Below are positions 7,153-15,600 of a DNA stretch of 64,000 nucleotides, in pieces (positions within the stretch are counted from its first letter, which is position 1; every line of letters begins with the position of its first letter). The stretch comes from Streptomyces genisteinicus (GTDB lineage: Bacteria; Actinomycetota; Actinomycetes; Streptomycetales; Streptomycetaceae), in NCBI RefSeq assembly GCF_014489615.1, contig NZ_CP060825.1:7548001-7612000 (forward strand). The letters are read 5' to 3'. The notes beneath the pieces are model-generated. The model was not told the DNA's origin, did not search any database, and saw nothing but the letters and a program-made list of their open reading frames with translations. Position numbers and translations under genes: made by a program.

Positions 7153-8312
7153 CCCCTGCGATGGACGAGGCACTGCTGCGGAGCCTCACGCCCGGGGTCC
7201 TCGCCGTCCTCGTCCGCCGCGGAGCCGACTTCGCGGCGGCCGAGGACGCCGTCCAGGACGCGCTGCTCGAAGCCGTGCGCGTCTGGCCGGCGGACCCCCC
7301 GCGCGACCCCAAGGGCTGGCTGGTCACGGTGGCCTGGCGCCGGTTCCTCGACGCGACCCGCTCGGACGCCGCCCGCCGGCGCCGGGAGGACCGGGTGGAC
7401 GAGGAACCCGCGCCGGGACCGGCGCCCGCGGTGGACGACACGCTGCGGCTCTACTTCCTCTGCGCCCACCCGTCGCTCACGCCGTCGTCCGCCGTCGCGC
7501 TGACCCTGCGCGCCGTGGGCGGCCTGACCACCCGTCAGATCGCCCGGGCGTACCTCGTCCCCGAGGCGACCATGGCCCAGCGGATCAGCCGCGCCAAACG
7601 CACCGTCTCCGGCGTGCGGTTCGAGCGGCCGGGGGACGTCGCCACCGTGCTCCGCGTGCTCTACCTGGTCTTCAACGAGGGCTACTCCGGCGACGTGGAC
7701 CTCTCCGCGGAGGCGATCCGGCTCACCCGTCAGCTCAGGTCCGCGGTCGACCACCCCGAGGTGGCGGGGCTGCTCGCCCTGATGCTGCTCCACCACGCCC
7801 GGCGCGCGGCCCGGACCGCACCCGACGGGAGCCTGGTGCCGCTCGCCGACCAGGACCGCGGCCGGTGGGACACCTCGGCGATCGCGGAGGGCGTCGCGAT
7901 CCTCCAGGCGGCGCTCGCCCGCGACCGGCTGGGCGAGTTCCAGGCGCAGGCCGCCGTGGCGGCGCTGCACGCCGACGCGCCGACGGCACAGGAGACGGAC
8001 TGGGTGCAGATCGTCGAGTGGTACGACGAACTCGCCCGGCTCACCGCCAGCCCGGTCGTGCTCCTCAACCGCGCGGTCGCCGTCGGCGAGGCCGACGGTC
8101 CCCGCGCGGGCCTCGCCGCCCTCGGGGAACTCGACCCCGGCCTGCCGCGCCACACCGCGGCCGCCGCCTACCTCCACGAACGCGACGGCGACCCCGCCAC
8201 GGCGGCCCGGCTCTACGCGGAGGCCGCCCGGCAGGCCTCCAACCTCGCCGAACGGGACCACCTCACACGCCAGGCCGCCCGCCTGAACGCCCGCCTGCGG
8301 GACACCGGTTGA
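7149..8312 (+). CDS. ECF42-group RNA polymerase sigma factor
   Basis: This sigma factor of about 387 residues combines a Sigma70 region 2 (FAAAEDAVQDALLEAVRVWP...WLVTVAWRRFLDATRS), region 4 (TLRAVGGLTTRQIARAYLVPEATMAQRISRAK) and a long C-terminal extension. The extension contains the NEGY motif (YLVFNEGYSG) and TPR-like repeats (DEALARLTASPVVLLNRAVAVGEADGP-type, abbreviated). This architecture defines group ECF42, where the extension is needed for activity. No anti-sigma gene is present, as expected for the group. The GTG at 7149 overlaps the YciI stop (GTGA) and gives VTPAMDEALL, matching the usual family start; the ATG at 7161 with GGAG 12 bases upstream is an alternative. It probably drives its own operon from 6667-6693. 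Confidence 0.93.
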   Translation: MTPAMDEALLRSLTPGVLAVLVRRGADFAAAEDAVQDALLEAVRVWPADPPRDPKGWLVTVAWRRFLDATRSDAARRRREDRVDEEPAPGPAPAVDDTLRLYFLCAHPSLTPSSAVALTLRAVGGLTTRQIARAYLVPEATMAQRISRAKRTVSGVRFERPGDVATVLRVLYLVFNEGYSGDVDLSAEAIRLTRQLRSAVDHPEVAGLLALMLLHHARRAARTAPDGSLVPLADQDRGRWDTSAIAEGVAILQAALARDRLGEFQAQAAVAALHADAPTAQETDWVQIVEWYDELARLTASPVVLLNRAVAVGEADGPRAGLAALGELDPGLPRHTAAAAYLHERDGDPATAARLYAEAARQASNLAERDHLTRQAARLNARLRDTG

Positions 8313-8386
8313 AGGGCCCGCCCGAACGCCGGCCGGGAGAGCGGCCGGGGCCGGCCGTCTGAACGCCCGCCGGGGGACCGGCCGGA

Positions 8387-8447
8387 GACCGCCCGGCACC
8401 CGGCCGCCTGCGGAATGCCGGCCGGGACCGCCCGGCACCCGGCCGCC
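8387..8447. repeat. 22-bp direct repeat after sigma gene stop
   Basis: The 22-bp block beginning gaccgcccggcacccggc occurs at 8387-8408 and 8426-8447 (period 39). Similar ccggccgg sequence precedes both copies. It fills the short gap between the convergent sigma-factor and acetyltransferase genes. It is one of several small duplications at gene 3' ends in this window. Confidence 0.8.
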
Positions 8448-8456
8448 GTGCCGGGT

Positions 8457-9056
8457 TCACTCCGGTGCGGGCCGCACCCGCCCCGCCGGGCCCGATGCCC
8501 GACCGCTCCCGCCGCCGGGGGCGGTCCGGGCCCCCGGCCTCACCGGCCCCGTCTCCCAGCGGACCTCACCGTCGTGGCGGTGCTCGGTGGGGGAGAGTCC
8601 CGCGGCGGCCGCGACGGCGGCCGACGCGGCGTGGTCCGGGTGGACATGGGCACGGACCGCGGCGGCGCCCCGCTCACGGAGCCGGCCGACCAGTGCGCGT
8701 GCCGCCTCGCTCGCGATGCCGCGCCCCTGCCAGGGGGTCCCGACCACCCAGGCCACCTCGGCCGTGGTGCTCCCGGACCCCGAGACGGTGAGCGTGGCCT
8801 GGACCGTCCCCACCAGGCAGCCCTCCGCGCGGAGCCGGATCACCCAGTTCCACCACGTCCCGGCCGGGTCGGGGCAGCCCGCCGTCAGACGCTCGTACCG
8901 TGCCCGCAGATCCCGCGCGGAGAGCGGGGCGCCGCCGATGAAGGCGTGGAGCGCCGGATCGCCGAGCACACCGGCCATCTCGTCCGCGTGCGCGACGGCG
9001 AGCGGCTCCAGGACCAGCCTGCCGGTCCCGATCGCCTCGATGTCCCCGGTGTCCAC
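8457..9056 (-). CDS. GNAT family N-acetyltransferase
   Basis: This 199-residue acetyltransferase resembles the RimJ/RimL-type GNAT fold. It starts with IGTGRLVLEPLAVAHADEM, continues with a central beta core (WVIRLRAEGCLVGTVQATL), and has the acetyl-CoA pyrophosphate loop TPWQGRGIASEAARALV (Q/R-x-x-G-x-G/A pattern), about residues 106-123. The GTG at 9056 is selected because GGGAG lies 5 bases upstream and the fold starts directly after it; the open frame itself extends to 9194. The substrate is unknown and could be a small molecule or a protein amine. It stands alone, convergent with the sigma gene. Confidence 0.88.
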   Translation of the reverse strand: MDTGDIEAIGTGRLVLEPLAVAHADEMAGVLGDPALHAFIGGAPLSARDLRARYERLTAGCPDPAGTWWNWVIRLRAEGCLVGTVQATLTVSGSGSTTAEVAWVVGTPWQGRGIASEAARALVGRLRERGAAAVRAHVHPDHAASAAVAAAAGLSPTEHRHDGEVRWETGPVRPGARTAPGGGSGRASGPAGRVRPAPE

Positions 9057-9224
9057 GCGTGCTCCCGTCCGACGGTTCCAGCTGCTGGGCCGTCCGACCC
9101 TACGCCGCGGCCCGGGCCCGCCGGCACCGGGTACCGCCCACCGGAGGCGGCGCTCCGGGCCGGAGACGGGGGCGCCGGGGCCGGAACGCCGCACCGTGCC
9201 GGCCGCCGAACCGCGCGAGCCGTC

Positions 9225-9683
9225 TCACGGGTGCATCCGGGCCCCCTTGAGGACCTTGTCCACGGCGTTGCGCGGTCCGTGGACGGCGATGCCCACCAGG
9301 TCGAGGGCGTCCCCGTGCACGGCCCGCACCGCGGCCCTGTTGTCCCGGTCGTTGCCGGTCCCGAACAGGTCCGAGGTGAACACCGCCGTCGCCAGGGACC
9401 GGGACAGGGCACGGCCGTGCGCGAGGGCCACCGTCTCCTTCCCGCCCTCGAAGACGAGCACGGGCTGGCGGAACATCGGCAGGTACGCCGTGCCGTCCGC
9501 GTCCTCGTACGGTGCACCGATCACCTCGGGCACGGCCGTTCCCAGGCCGCTGACCAGGAAGGCGGTCACGTTCAGACGCTGCCAGGGTTCGAGGTCGTCG
9601 CGCAGCAGGACGGCGATCTTCGTGTCGAAGCGGAGGGGAGGCTGCTCGGCCGGTGCGCCGGCCGCTTCCGTCGTCGTTCTCAT
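9225..9683 (-). CDS. DUF2000 family protein
   Basis: This 152-residue protein matches the DUF2000 family. It has the opening FDTKIAVLLRDDLEPWQRLNV, then FLVSGLGTAVPEVIGAPYED, and the closing block LFGTGNDRDNRAAVRAVHGD followed by LDLVGIAVHGPRNAVDKVLKG. Structures of this family are alpha/beta and resemble peptidyl-tRNA hydrolase type 2-like folds, but no activity is established. It is divergent from an AraC regulator gene that starts only 49 bases away. The two very likely share a control region, with the regulator acting on this gene. Confidence 0.88.
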   Translation of the reverse strand: MRTTTEAAGAPAEQPPLRFDTKIAVLLRDDLEPWQRLNVTAFLVSGLGTAVPEVIGAPYEDADGTAYLPMFRQPVLVFEGGKETVALAHGRALSRSLATAVFTSDLFGTGNDRDNRAAVRAVHGDALDLVGIAVHGPRNAVDKVLKGARMHP

Positions 9684-9732
9684 GCCGTGAGACTGCCCGT
9701 CCGCCCCGTCGGCCGTCTTGTACGTTCTTCAC

Positions 9733-10569
9733 GTGGCATCCCGGGACGACGTCCGAGCATGGCGCCCGGCGGTCCCGGGCGTGCGGGAGGTCCTGCACGC
9801 CCGCTTCACCGAGCACGCCTACCCCATGCACGTCCACGACGCCTGGACCCTGCTGATCGTCGACGACGGCGTCGTCCGCTACGAACTGGACCACCACGAG
9901 CGCGGCACCCCGGGCGACACCGTCAGCCTGCTCCCGCCACTGGTACCGCACAACGGATCGCCCGCCACCGCCCAGGGCTTCCGCAAGCGGGTGGTCTACC
10001 TGGACACGACGCTGCTGGACGAGTCGCTCATCGGGCCCGCGGTCGACGGGCCCGACCTGACCGACCCCCTGCTGCGCACCCGTATCGGCCGGTTGCACGC
10101 GGCGCTCGCCGTACCGGGTGACGAGTTCGAGGCGGAGAGCCGGCTCACCCTCATCGGCGACCGGCTGCGCGCCCACCTGTCGCACGGTGCGGCGCCTCCC
10201 GCCCCGGCGGGCGGCCGCGGCATCGCCCACGACCTGCGCGACCTGCTCGACGAGCGGCTGTGCGAGGGCACCACCCTGGTACAGCTCGCCGCCGTGCTCC
10301 ACGTGCACCCCGCGCACCTCGTGCGCGCGTTCGGCTCGGCGTTCGGCATCCCGCCGCACCAGTACGTCATGTCGCGGCGCATCGACCTCGCCCGCGGACG
10401 GCTGCTCGCGGGGCAGCCGCCGGGCGAGGTGGCGGCCGACCTCGGCTTCTACGACCAGCCCCATTTCACCCGGCACTTCAAGCGCGTCCTCGGCACCACT
10501 CCGGGGCGTTACGCGCGCGGCACCACGACCGGCCGGCGGACCGGGAGCGCCGACCCCGCTCCGCGCTGA
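9733..10569 (+). CDS. AraC family transcriptional regulator
   Basis: This 278-residue regulator has an N-terminal cupin-like AraC ligand domain (FTEHAYPMHVHDAWTLLIV, then VSLLPPLVPHNGSPAT) and a C-terminal double helix-turn-helix. The second HTH contains VAADLGFYDQPHFTRHFKRVLGTTPGRY, the classic AraC signature (written here as a description of residues ~225-252). The GTG at 9733 is preferred to the TTG at 9718 because related proteins begin ASRDDVRAWRP. It is divergent from the DUF2000 gene and probably controls it. Its last codons and stop form the left copy of a 44-bp tandem duplication. Confidence 0.9.
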   Translation: MASRDDVRAWRPAVPGVREVLHARFTEHAYPMHVHDAWTLLIVDDGVVRYELDHHERGTPGDTVSLLPPLVPHNGSPATAQGFRKRVVYLDTTLLDESLIGPAVDGPDLTDPLLRTRIGRLHAALAVPGDEFEAESRLTLIGDRLRAHLSHGAAPPAPAGGRGIAHDLRDLLDERLCEGTTLVQLAAVLHVHPAHLVRAFGSAFGIPPHQYVMSRRIDLARGRLLAGQPPGEVAADLGFYDQPHFTRHFKRVLGTTPGRYARGTTTGRRTGSADPAPR

Positions 10570-10636
10570 CGCCGCCGCCCGGGAGCACCGATGCCGACCC
10601 CGCTCCGCGCTGACGCCGCCGCCCGGAAGGACCGAT
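10549..10636. repeat. 44-bp tandem duplication over AraC gene stop
   Basis: Two 44-bp units lie head-to-tail at 10549-10592 and 10593-10636, differing at two positions. Each begins gccgaccccgctccgcgctg and ends accgat. The left copy contains the AraC gene's last codons and TGA stop; the right copy repeats them after the gene. The arrangement parallels the 32-bp duplication at 699-762. Confidence 0.88.
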
Positions 10637-10704
10637 ACCCCCCCGGGAGCGCCGGCGCAGCCCCCGCCGGGTCGCCGCCGGGCGCGTCCGGCCGGCGGTG
10701 CGGC

Positions 10705-11613
10705 TCACACGGCACGGGCGCGGAGCCGCCGCAGCATCCGGGGGTCCTCGAAGCCGACCGCGCGGGCGGCGGAATCCACCGTCGCGCCGTGGCCGATGAG
10801 GTGTTCGGCGCGTTCGAGGCGGAGGGCCTGCTGGTAGCGCAGGGGAGTGAGGCCGGTGGCACGGCCGAAGAGACGGGTGAGGGTCCGCTCGCTGACCCCC
10901 GCGGCCGAGGCCAGGACGGACAGCGGGAGCGGCTGGTCGAAGCGGGCGTCGATGAGGTTCTGGGCGCGGTGCACCGTGTCGTCGAGATGGGCGCGGTGGC
11001 GGAGCATCGCGCTGGCCTGGGGCTCGTGCCCGTTCCGGCGCGCGTAGACGACCATCTCGCGGGCCACCCGCGCAGCCGCCCCGGGGCCGTGGCGGGTCGC
11101 GACCAGATGCAGGGCGAGGTCGATGCCGCTGGCGATGCCCGCCGAGGTGACCACGCGCTCGTCCGAGGTGAACAGCACGTCGCGGACGACGAGTGCCCGG
11201 GGGTGGCGCAGGGCCAGCTCCTCCTGCACGTCGTGATGGGTGGTGCAGCGGCGCCCGTCGAGCAGACCGGCCCGCCCCAGTGCCTCGGCCCCGGCGCAGA
11301 CGCTGGCCACCGTGCCGCCCGCGGCGTGGTGGTCGCGGAGCATCCGGAGCGAGGCGGCCCCGATGGCGGGAGACCCCGGGCCGGCGCCCGTCCGCCAGCC
11401 GGGCACCACGATCAGGTCGTCGGGCCCCAGCTCCGGCCAGCGGAGCCCGGCCACCAGCGGCAGCCCCTGCGCCGAGGCCACCTCGGTCCGTTCGGCGACG
11501 TAGCAGAGCGTCCACGGGTGACCGAAGTCCGCCGCGGTGGAGAAGACCTGCGCGGGGCCGGCCAGGTCCAGCAGATGGACTCCGGGCACCAGGAAGAAGA
11601 CGACGCGGCTCAC
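10705..11613 (-). CDS. GlxA family regulator (DJ-1/PfpI + AraC HTH)
   Basis: This 302-residue regulator has an N-terminal DJ-1/PfpI-like domain starting VVFFLVPGVHLLDLAGPAQVF, with the conserved VASVCAGAEALGRAGLL elbow (Cys about residue 102). A C-terminal AraC-type HTH follows (LSVLASAAGVSERTLTRLF...VDSAARAVGFEDPRMLRR). Such proteins are amidase-like sensor-regulators. The GTG at 11613 follows the stop of the isochorismatase gene by 10 bases, so the two form an operon. Regulation of that hydrolase and its own transcription is a reasonable inference. The ligand is unknown. Confidence 0.9.
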   Translation of the reverse strand: MSRVVFFLVPGVHLLDLAGPAQVFSTAADFGHPWTLCYVAERTEVASAQGLPLVAGLRWPELGPDDLIVVPGWRTGAGPGSPAIGAASLRMLRDHHAAGGTVASVCAGAEALGRAGLLDGRRCTTHHDVQEELALRHPRALVVRDVLFTSDERVVTSAGIASGIDLALHLVATRHGPGAAARVAREMVVYARRNGHEPQASAMLRHRAHLDDTVHRAQNLIDARFDQPLPLSVLASAAGVSERTLTRLFGRATGLTPLRYQQALRLERAEHLIGHGATVDSAARAVGFEDPRMLRRLRARAV

Positions 11614-11623
11614 GATCCGGTCA

Positions 11624-12223
11624 TCATGCCGGAAGACCTGCCGCGGCCTCCAGCCGGTCGACGGTCTCGATGGCGGCGAAGCGCCCCGCGAGGGCGTACT
11701 CGGTGCGCCGGACGACCTCCGCGGCGGGGAGGGTGCGCGGGTCGGCGAGCAGTTCCGCCACACTCAGGCCGGCGGGGGCGTCGCGGTGTGCTACGGGGTC
11801 GGTCGTCGTCGCGTCGATCACGAGTGTGACGTCGTAACCGAGGTCGCTCGCCACCCGGACGGTGGTCTCCACGCACTGCTCGGTGCGGATGCCGCAGACA
11901 CGGAGCTCACCGACACCGTGCCGGGTGAGCACCTGCTGCAGGTTGGTCGTGGTGAACGCGTTGTGCGAGGTCTTGTGGATCAGCGGCTCCCCGTCCGCCC
12001 GCGTCAGCTCCGCCATCAGCCGGACATGGCCGGACGTGGGGTCGAAGACCCCTCCGCTGCCCGGTTCGGTGTGCAGCACCCACACCACCAGGTCGCCCGC
12101 GGCGCGGGCGAGGCGGACCAGCCGGTTCACCCGGTCGGCGACCTGCGGGTCGTGGGTGGCCGCCCAGAGCGGGCGGGCGCGGAAGGACTCCTGGACGTCG
12201 ATGACGATCAGTGCTCTGCTCAT
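11624..12223 (-). CDS. isochorismatase-like cysteine hydrolase
   Basis: This 199-residue enzyme has the isochorismatase fold. The catalytic triad of cysteine hydrolases is visible: D9 in ALIVIDVQESF, K84 in IHKTSHNAF and C117 in VCGIRTEQCVETT. The family includes nicotinamidase and related amidohydrolases. The triad is compatible with amide hydrolysis, but the substrate is not indicated. The gene lies 10 bases upstream of a GlxA-type regulator on the same strand. It begins at an ATG (12223), with no alternative upstream start needed. Confidence 0.92.
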   Translation of the reverse strand: MSRALIVIDVQESFRARPLWAATHDPQVADRVNRLVRLARAAGDLVVWVLHTEPGSGGVFDPTSGHVRLMAELTRADGEPLIHKTSHNAFTTTNLQQVLTRHGVGELRVCGIRTEQCVETTVRVASDLGYDVTLVIDATTTDPVAHRDAPAGLSVAELLADPRTLPAAEVVRRTEYALAGRFAAIETVDRLEAAAGLPA

Positions 12224-12375
12224 GGCTCCATCCTGGGCCGCCGCCCGCGGGCGGAACCAGGCTCCATCGGGTCCGCCGGCGGACCGATCCGGTCACGCGC
12301 CGCCGCTCGGGTGCCGCACGCGGCGGCCCCGGGAGCGCGCTGCCGCCCGAACCGCCGCGGTGGGAGACTGGCGGG

Positions 12376-12648
12376 GTGGCGGACATCCGAGGGGCGGCCG
12401 GCCGCCGCCTGGAGCGCACCATCCTGGAGCTGCTGGACGGGCGCGCCCCGGGCGCGACCGTCTGCCCGTCGGACGCCGCGCGGGCCGCGTACGACGGGGA
12501 CGACGACGGCTGGCGCTCCCTGATGGAGCCGGTCCGCCGTGCCGCGCGCCGGCTGGTGGCGGCCGGCGAGGTGGAGATCACCCAGGGCGGCCGCGCCGTC
12601 GACCCGGAACGGGCCCGCGGCCCGATCCGTATCCGCCGCGCCCGCTGA
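12376..12648 (+). CDS. DUF3253 domain-containing protein
   Basis: This 90-residue protein matches DUF3253 over its whole length. It reads LERTILELLDGRAPGATVCPSDAARA, then LMEPVRRAARRLVAAGEVEITQ and GRAVDPERARGPIRIRR. The sequence predicts a winged-helix-like fold (helix-helix-wing, ending in the GPIRIR strand), so nucleic-acid binding is possible but unproven. The GTG at 12376 is used because the family match begins within ten residues of it. The gene is divergent from the isochorismatase gene and otherwise stands alone. Confidence 0.85.
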   Translation: MADIRGAAGRRLERTILELLDGRAPGATVCPSDAARAAYDGDDDGWRSLMEPVRRAARRLVAAGEVEITQGGRAVDPERARGPIRIRRAR

Positions 12649-12866
12649 ATCGCCGTCCGCCCGCTGTATCGCCGCGCGCGCCGCTGTTTCGCCGCGCCGC
12701 GCCGCCCGGCCCTGTCGCGCCCGCCCGCAGCGCCCCCGGTCCCGGCCGCACGGGCGCCGCGCCGGACCGGCGCCCCGCCGCGGTACCACAGGTCCCGTGC
12801 CGGAAGCCCGAGTTGTATGCACGCCGTGTCGCTGGGAAGGAGGATCCGTAACTCAAGGAGGTCGAT

Positions 12867-14162
12867 GTGCTGCGTGATCGGATCGGGTTGGCCGATGTCC
12901 TGGCGGCGGCGGAGAACGCCGCGCCGGTGGGCTCCCTCGATGTGGTGGCGCGTAATCTGCGGAACCGCTTCGGTGCGCGATACGTGTCGTTCCTCTTCGT
13001 TGACGTGGTCGGACGGCGACTGCTCAGGGTCAGCGAGGACGCGATGTCACGGCACGGCCGTCATGCCGTGCAGGTCCCCCTCGCCGGGCGCAGCGTCTAC
13101 GACGAGGTCCTGCGCACCCAGAGGCCCGTGCTGTCACCGGAGAACGGCCAGGGGGAGCGGGTCCTCGCACCCGTCACCAACCGCGGGGACACCATCGGCG
13201 TGCTGGAACTGTTCCTCGCCGAGGTCACCCAGGACGTGCTGGAACAGGTGGAGCAGGCCGCCCACGCGCTCGCGTACATCATCGTCGCCGACCGCAGGTT
13301 CACCGACCTCTACCACTGGGGGAACCGCACCACCTCGGTGAGCCTCGCCGCGGAGATCCAGCGCCAGCTGCTGCCCTCCGCACCCTCGTGCGAGGCGGAT
13401 GCGTTCGCTCTCGCCGGCGCCCTGGTGCCGGCCGCCGACATCGCGGGCGACACCTACGACTACAGCGTCGACCACGACGCCCTGCACCTGTCCGTCACCG
13501 ACGCCATGGGCCACGACGTGGACGCCTCGCTCATGGCCACGCTGCTCATCAACGCCTCCCGGGGCGCCCGCCGTGCCGGGACCGATCTCGCGGAACAGGC
13601 CCGGCAGACGCATCAGGCGCTCCTCGACCACGGCCGGCGGACCTTCGCCACCGGCCAGTTGCTCCGCATCGCCCTCGACGGCAGCGGCGCCCGGCTCGTC
13701 AACGCGGGGCACCCCTGGCCGCTGAGGCTGCGCGAGGGCGAGGTCGGCGAGCTGCGCCTGGACGTGGACCTGCCCTTCGGCGTCGTCGGCCAGGGCGCGT
13801 ACCGGGTGCAGAGCCTCGATCTGCGTCCCGGCGACCGGCTCGTGCTCTACACCGACGGGATGCAGGAGCGCCGGGCCGCCGCGGTCGACCTGCGGGACCT
13901 GATGCGCTCCACCGCCGACGAGCATCCCCGCGAGGTGGTGCGCACCCTGGTCGCCGCGGTCACCGATGCCTGCGACGGCGACGTGCAGGACGACGCCACC
14001 GTCCTGTGCCTGGACTGGTACGGCCCCGGTACCGCGGACGGGCGCGTCCCGCAGCCTCGTGAGCGCGGCGTCCCGCACGACACCCCGCAGTCCCGCACGG
14101 CCCCGCACGGGTGGAGCGGGCCAGGGGGCGCCCGGGGACGCGGTGCTCACAGGATGTCGTAG
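12867..14162 (+). CDS. GAF/PP2C-type (SpoIIE-like) phosphatase
   Basis: This 431-residue protein has a GAF-like sensor region (about residues 15-145, YVSFLFVDVVGRRLLRVSED...ILGVLELFLAEV-type) followed by a PP2C/SpoIIE domain (about 160-385). The phosphatase shows metal-binding aspartates in AAEIQRQLLPS...IAGDTYDYS, VTDAMGHDVDASLMA and the final DVQDDATVLCLDW. It belongs to the RsbU/RsbP-like class that dephosphorylates anti-sigma antagonists. A perfect AAGGAGG lies 5 bases before the GTG start. The last ~40 residues are low-complexity. It overlaps the convergent DHFR-like gene by 16 bases. A HATPase gene 780 bases downstream could be its functional partner. Confidence 0.88.
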   Translation: MLRDRIGLADVLAAAENAAPVGSLDVVARNLRNRFGARYVSFLFVDVVGRRLLRVSEDAMSRHGRHAVQVPLAGRSVYDEVLRTQRPVLSPENGQGERVLAPVTNRGDTIGVLELFLAEVTQDVLEQVEQAAHALAYIIVADRRFTDLYHWGNRTTSVSLAAEIQRQLLPSAPSCEADAFALAGALVPAADIAGDTYDYSVDHDALHLSVTDAMGHDVDASLMATLLINASRGARRAGTDLAEQARQTHQALLDHGRRTFATGQLLRIALDGSGARLVNAGHPWPLRLREGEVGELRLDVDLPFGVVGQGAYRVQSLDLRPGDRLVLYTDGMQERRAAAVDLRDLMRSTADEHPREVVRTLVAAVTDACDGDVQDDATVLCLDWYGPGTADGRVPQPRERGVPHDTPQSRTAPHGWSGPGGARGRGAHRMS

Positions 14163-14761
14163 GCCAGGTGCGTCGCGGTCGGTGTCGCCGTCACACCGCG
14201 CCGCACCAGTGCACGCGGTGCCCCGCCGGTGAACAACGGCGTCCCGGAGCCCAGCACCACGGGGGCCAGGTGCAGCGCGAGCCCGTCGAGCAGCCCCGCG
14301 CGCAGCGCCGAGCCGACGGTGGCGCCGCCGCCCATCACGACGACGTCGAGATCCCGGCCCGCGTCCTGCGACGCGGCCTCCGCCCGCGCCCGGGCGGCGG
14401 ACACGGCGTCGGCCGGCCCCGTGGTGACGAAGGTCCAGTCGAGTCCGGTCAGCCGCACAGAATCCGGCACGGAGCTCGTCAGCACGACGAAGGCGGGGGT
14501 GCCGGCCTCTCCGGCGCCGTAGCCCGTGGTCCCGTCCCAGCCGTGCGGCCCGTCGACGACGTCGAACAGGCGGCGGCCCATGACGACGGCGCCCGAGCGC
14601 GCGGTCGCCTCGCGCAGGATCCGGCGGTCCTCGGGATCGTCGGAGAACGCCCAGGTGTGCAACGCCTCCCCACCCGTGCCCAGTCCGTTGTCCGGTCCGG
14701 GGTCCGGGCCGGTGACGAAGCCGTCGAGGGAGACCGAGATGTCGGCGATGATGCGTGTCAT
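14147..14761 (-). CDS. dihydrofolate reductase family protein (RibD C-terminal type)
   Basis: This 204-residue protein has the RibD C-terminal/DHFR-like fold. Features are IIADISVSLDGFVTGPDPGPDN at the start, the NADPH-binding GAVVMGRRLFDVVDG, and VVVMGGGATVGSALRAGLLDGL (abbreviated positions about 125-150). The family contains bacterial reductases of unknown substrate that use NADPH. The ATG at 14761 begins the conserved fold. Its 3' end overlaps the PP2C gene convergently. A second, diverged member of this family lies at 40694-41272. It probably does not serve folate metabolism directly. Confidence 0.88.
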   Translation of the reverse strand: MTRIIADISVSLDGFVTGPDPGPDNGLGTGGEALHTWAFSDDPEDRRILREATARSGAVVMGRRLFDVVDGPHGWDGTTGYGAGEAGTPAFVVLTSSVPDSVRLTGLDWTFVTTGPADAVSAARARAEAASQDAGRDLDVVVMGGGATVGSALRAGLLDGLALHLAPVVLGSGTPLFTGGAPRALVRRGVTATPTATHLAYDIL

Positions 14762-14940
14762 ACAGGGGTGACCCCGACGGCGGCCGGGACTCATCGCCGG
14801 CCGGCTCCGATGCCCCGCACCCCGGGGGCGCCGCGGCGCACAGGTCTGGAGGCTCCGTGGACATCCGGCGCCGGATCGCACATCCGCAGGGGCCCTCGGG
14901 GGCGAAGTCCTTGCAGAAGAGTTGTGCTCGGGGAGCCGTC

Positions 14941-15468
14941 ATGACCGTCACAGACACCCGCACCGGGACCGAACCGAACCCCGTCAGGCACGCCGTCGAC
15001 CTGCCGCGCGGCCTGCACAGCGCGGCCGTCGCCCGCCACATCACGGCCCGATGGCTGGCCGCGTCCACCGCTTCCACCGCGTCCACCGCGTCCGACACGT
15101 CCACCGAAACCGGGACGACCGCTCCCGGCACCGCGCCCTCCGCACAGGGTGCGGCGGGGGCGAGCGCCGCCGACGCCGTGACGGTCGTGTCGGAACTGGT
15201 GACCAACACCGTCCGTCACACCGAGGGCCCCTGCGTGCTGACCCTCACCCTCCGCGCCGGTCTCCTGGACATCGCCGTCAGCGACGACAGCGAGGCGATG
15301 CCCGACCTGCACCGGCACGGCACCGGGGGTGAACGCGGCGGCTTCGGGCTGGAGATCGTCCGCGGCCTGGGCGGCGCCATCACCGTGGTGCCGCGGCTGG
15401 GCGGCAAGACCGTCCATGTCGTGCTGGCGCTCCGGCAGCCCGCCGGCGCCGCCGCGGAGCCGCCGTGA
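14941..15468 (+). CDS. HATPase-domain anti-sigma/regulatory kinase
   Basis: This 175-residue protein has the GHKL ATP-binding fold of RsbW/SpoIIAB-like regulators. The N-box is ADAVTVVSELVTNTVRHTEG (Asn about residue 88), followed by LDIAVSDDS (the G1-like Asp) and GGFGLEIVRGLG (the G2-like loop). An unusual Ser/Thr/Ala-rich insertion with TAS repeats (residues ~40-65) splits the N-terminal half. Streptomyces has dozens of such orphan HATPases. GGGAG precedes the ATG at 14941. It is separated by the DHFR-like gene from a PP2C phosphatase with which it could form a partner switch. No STAS antagonist is encoded nearby. Confidence 0.87.
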   Translation: MTVTDTRTGTEPNPVRHAVDLPRGLHSAAVARHITARWLAASTASTASTASDTSTETGTTAPGTAPSAQGAAGASAADAVTVVSELVTNTVRHTEGPCVLTLTLRAGLLDIAVSDDSEAMPDLHRHGTGGERGGFGLEIVRGLGGAITVVPRLGGKTVHVVLALRQPAGAAAEPP

Positions 15469-15600
15469 CGGCGCCCGCACTGTCGTCCCGTCCGACGTCC
15501 CGTCCGACGCGGAAGCGCTGCCGCACCGGACGTACCGCCCCCGCGGGAACGCCGCCCGGGCGCGGAAGTCCCCGCGCCTCCCGGCCCCGCCGCCGTCGGA

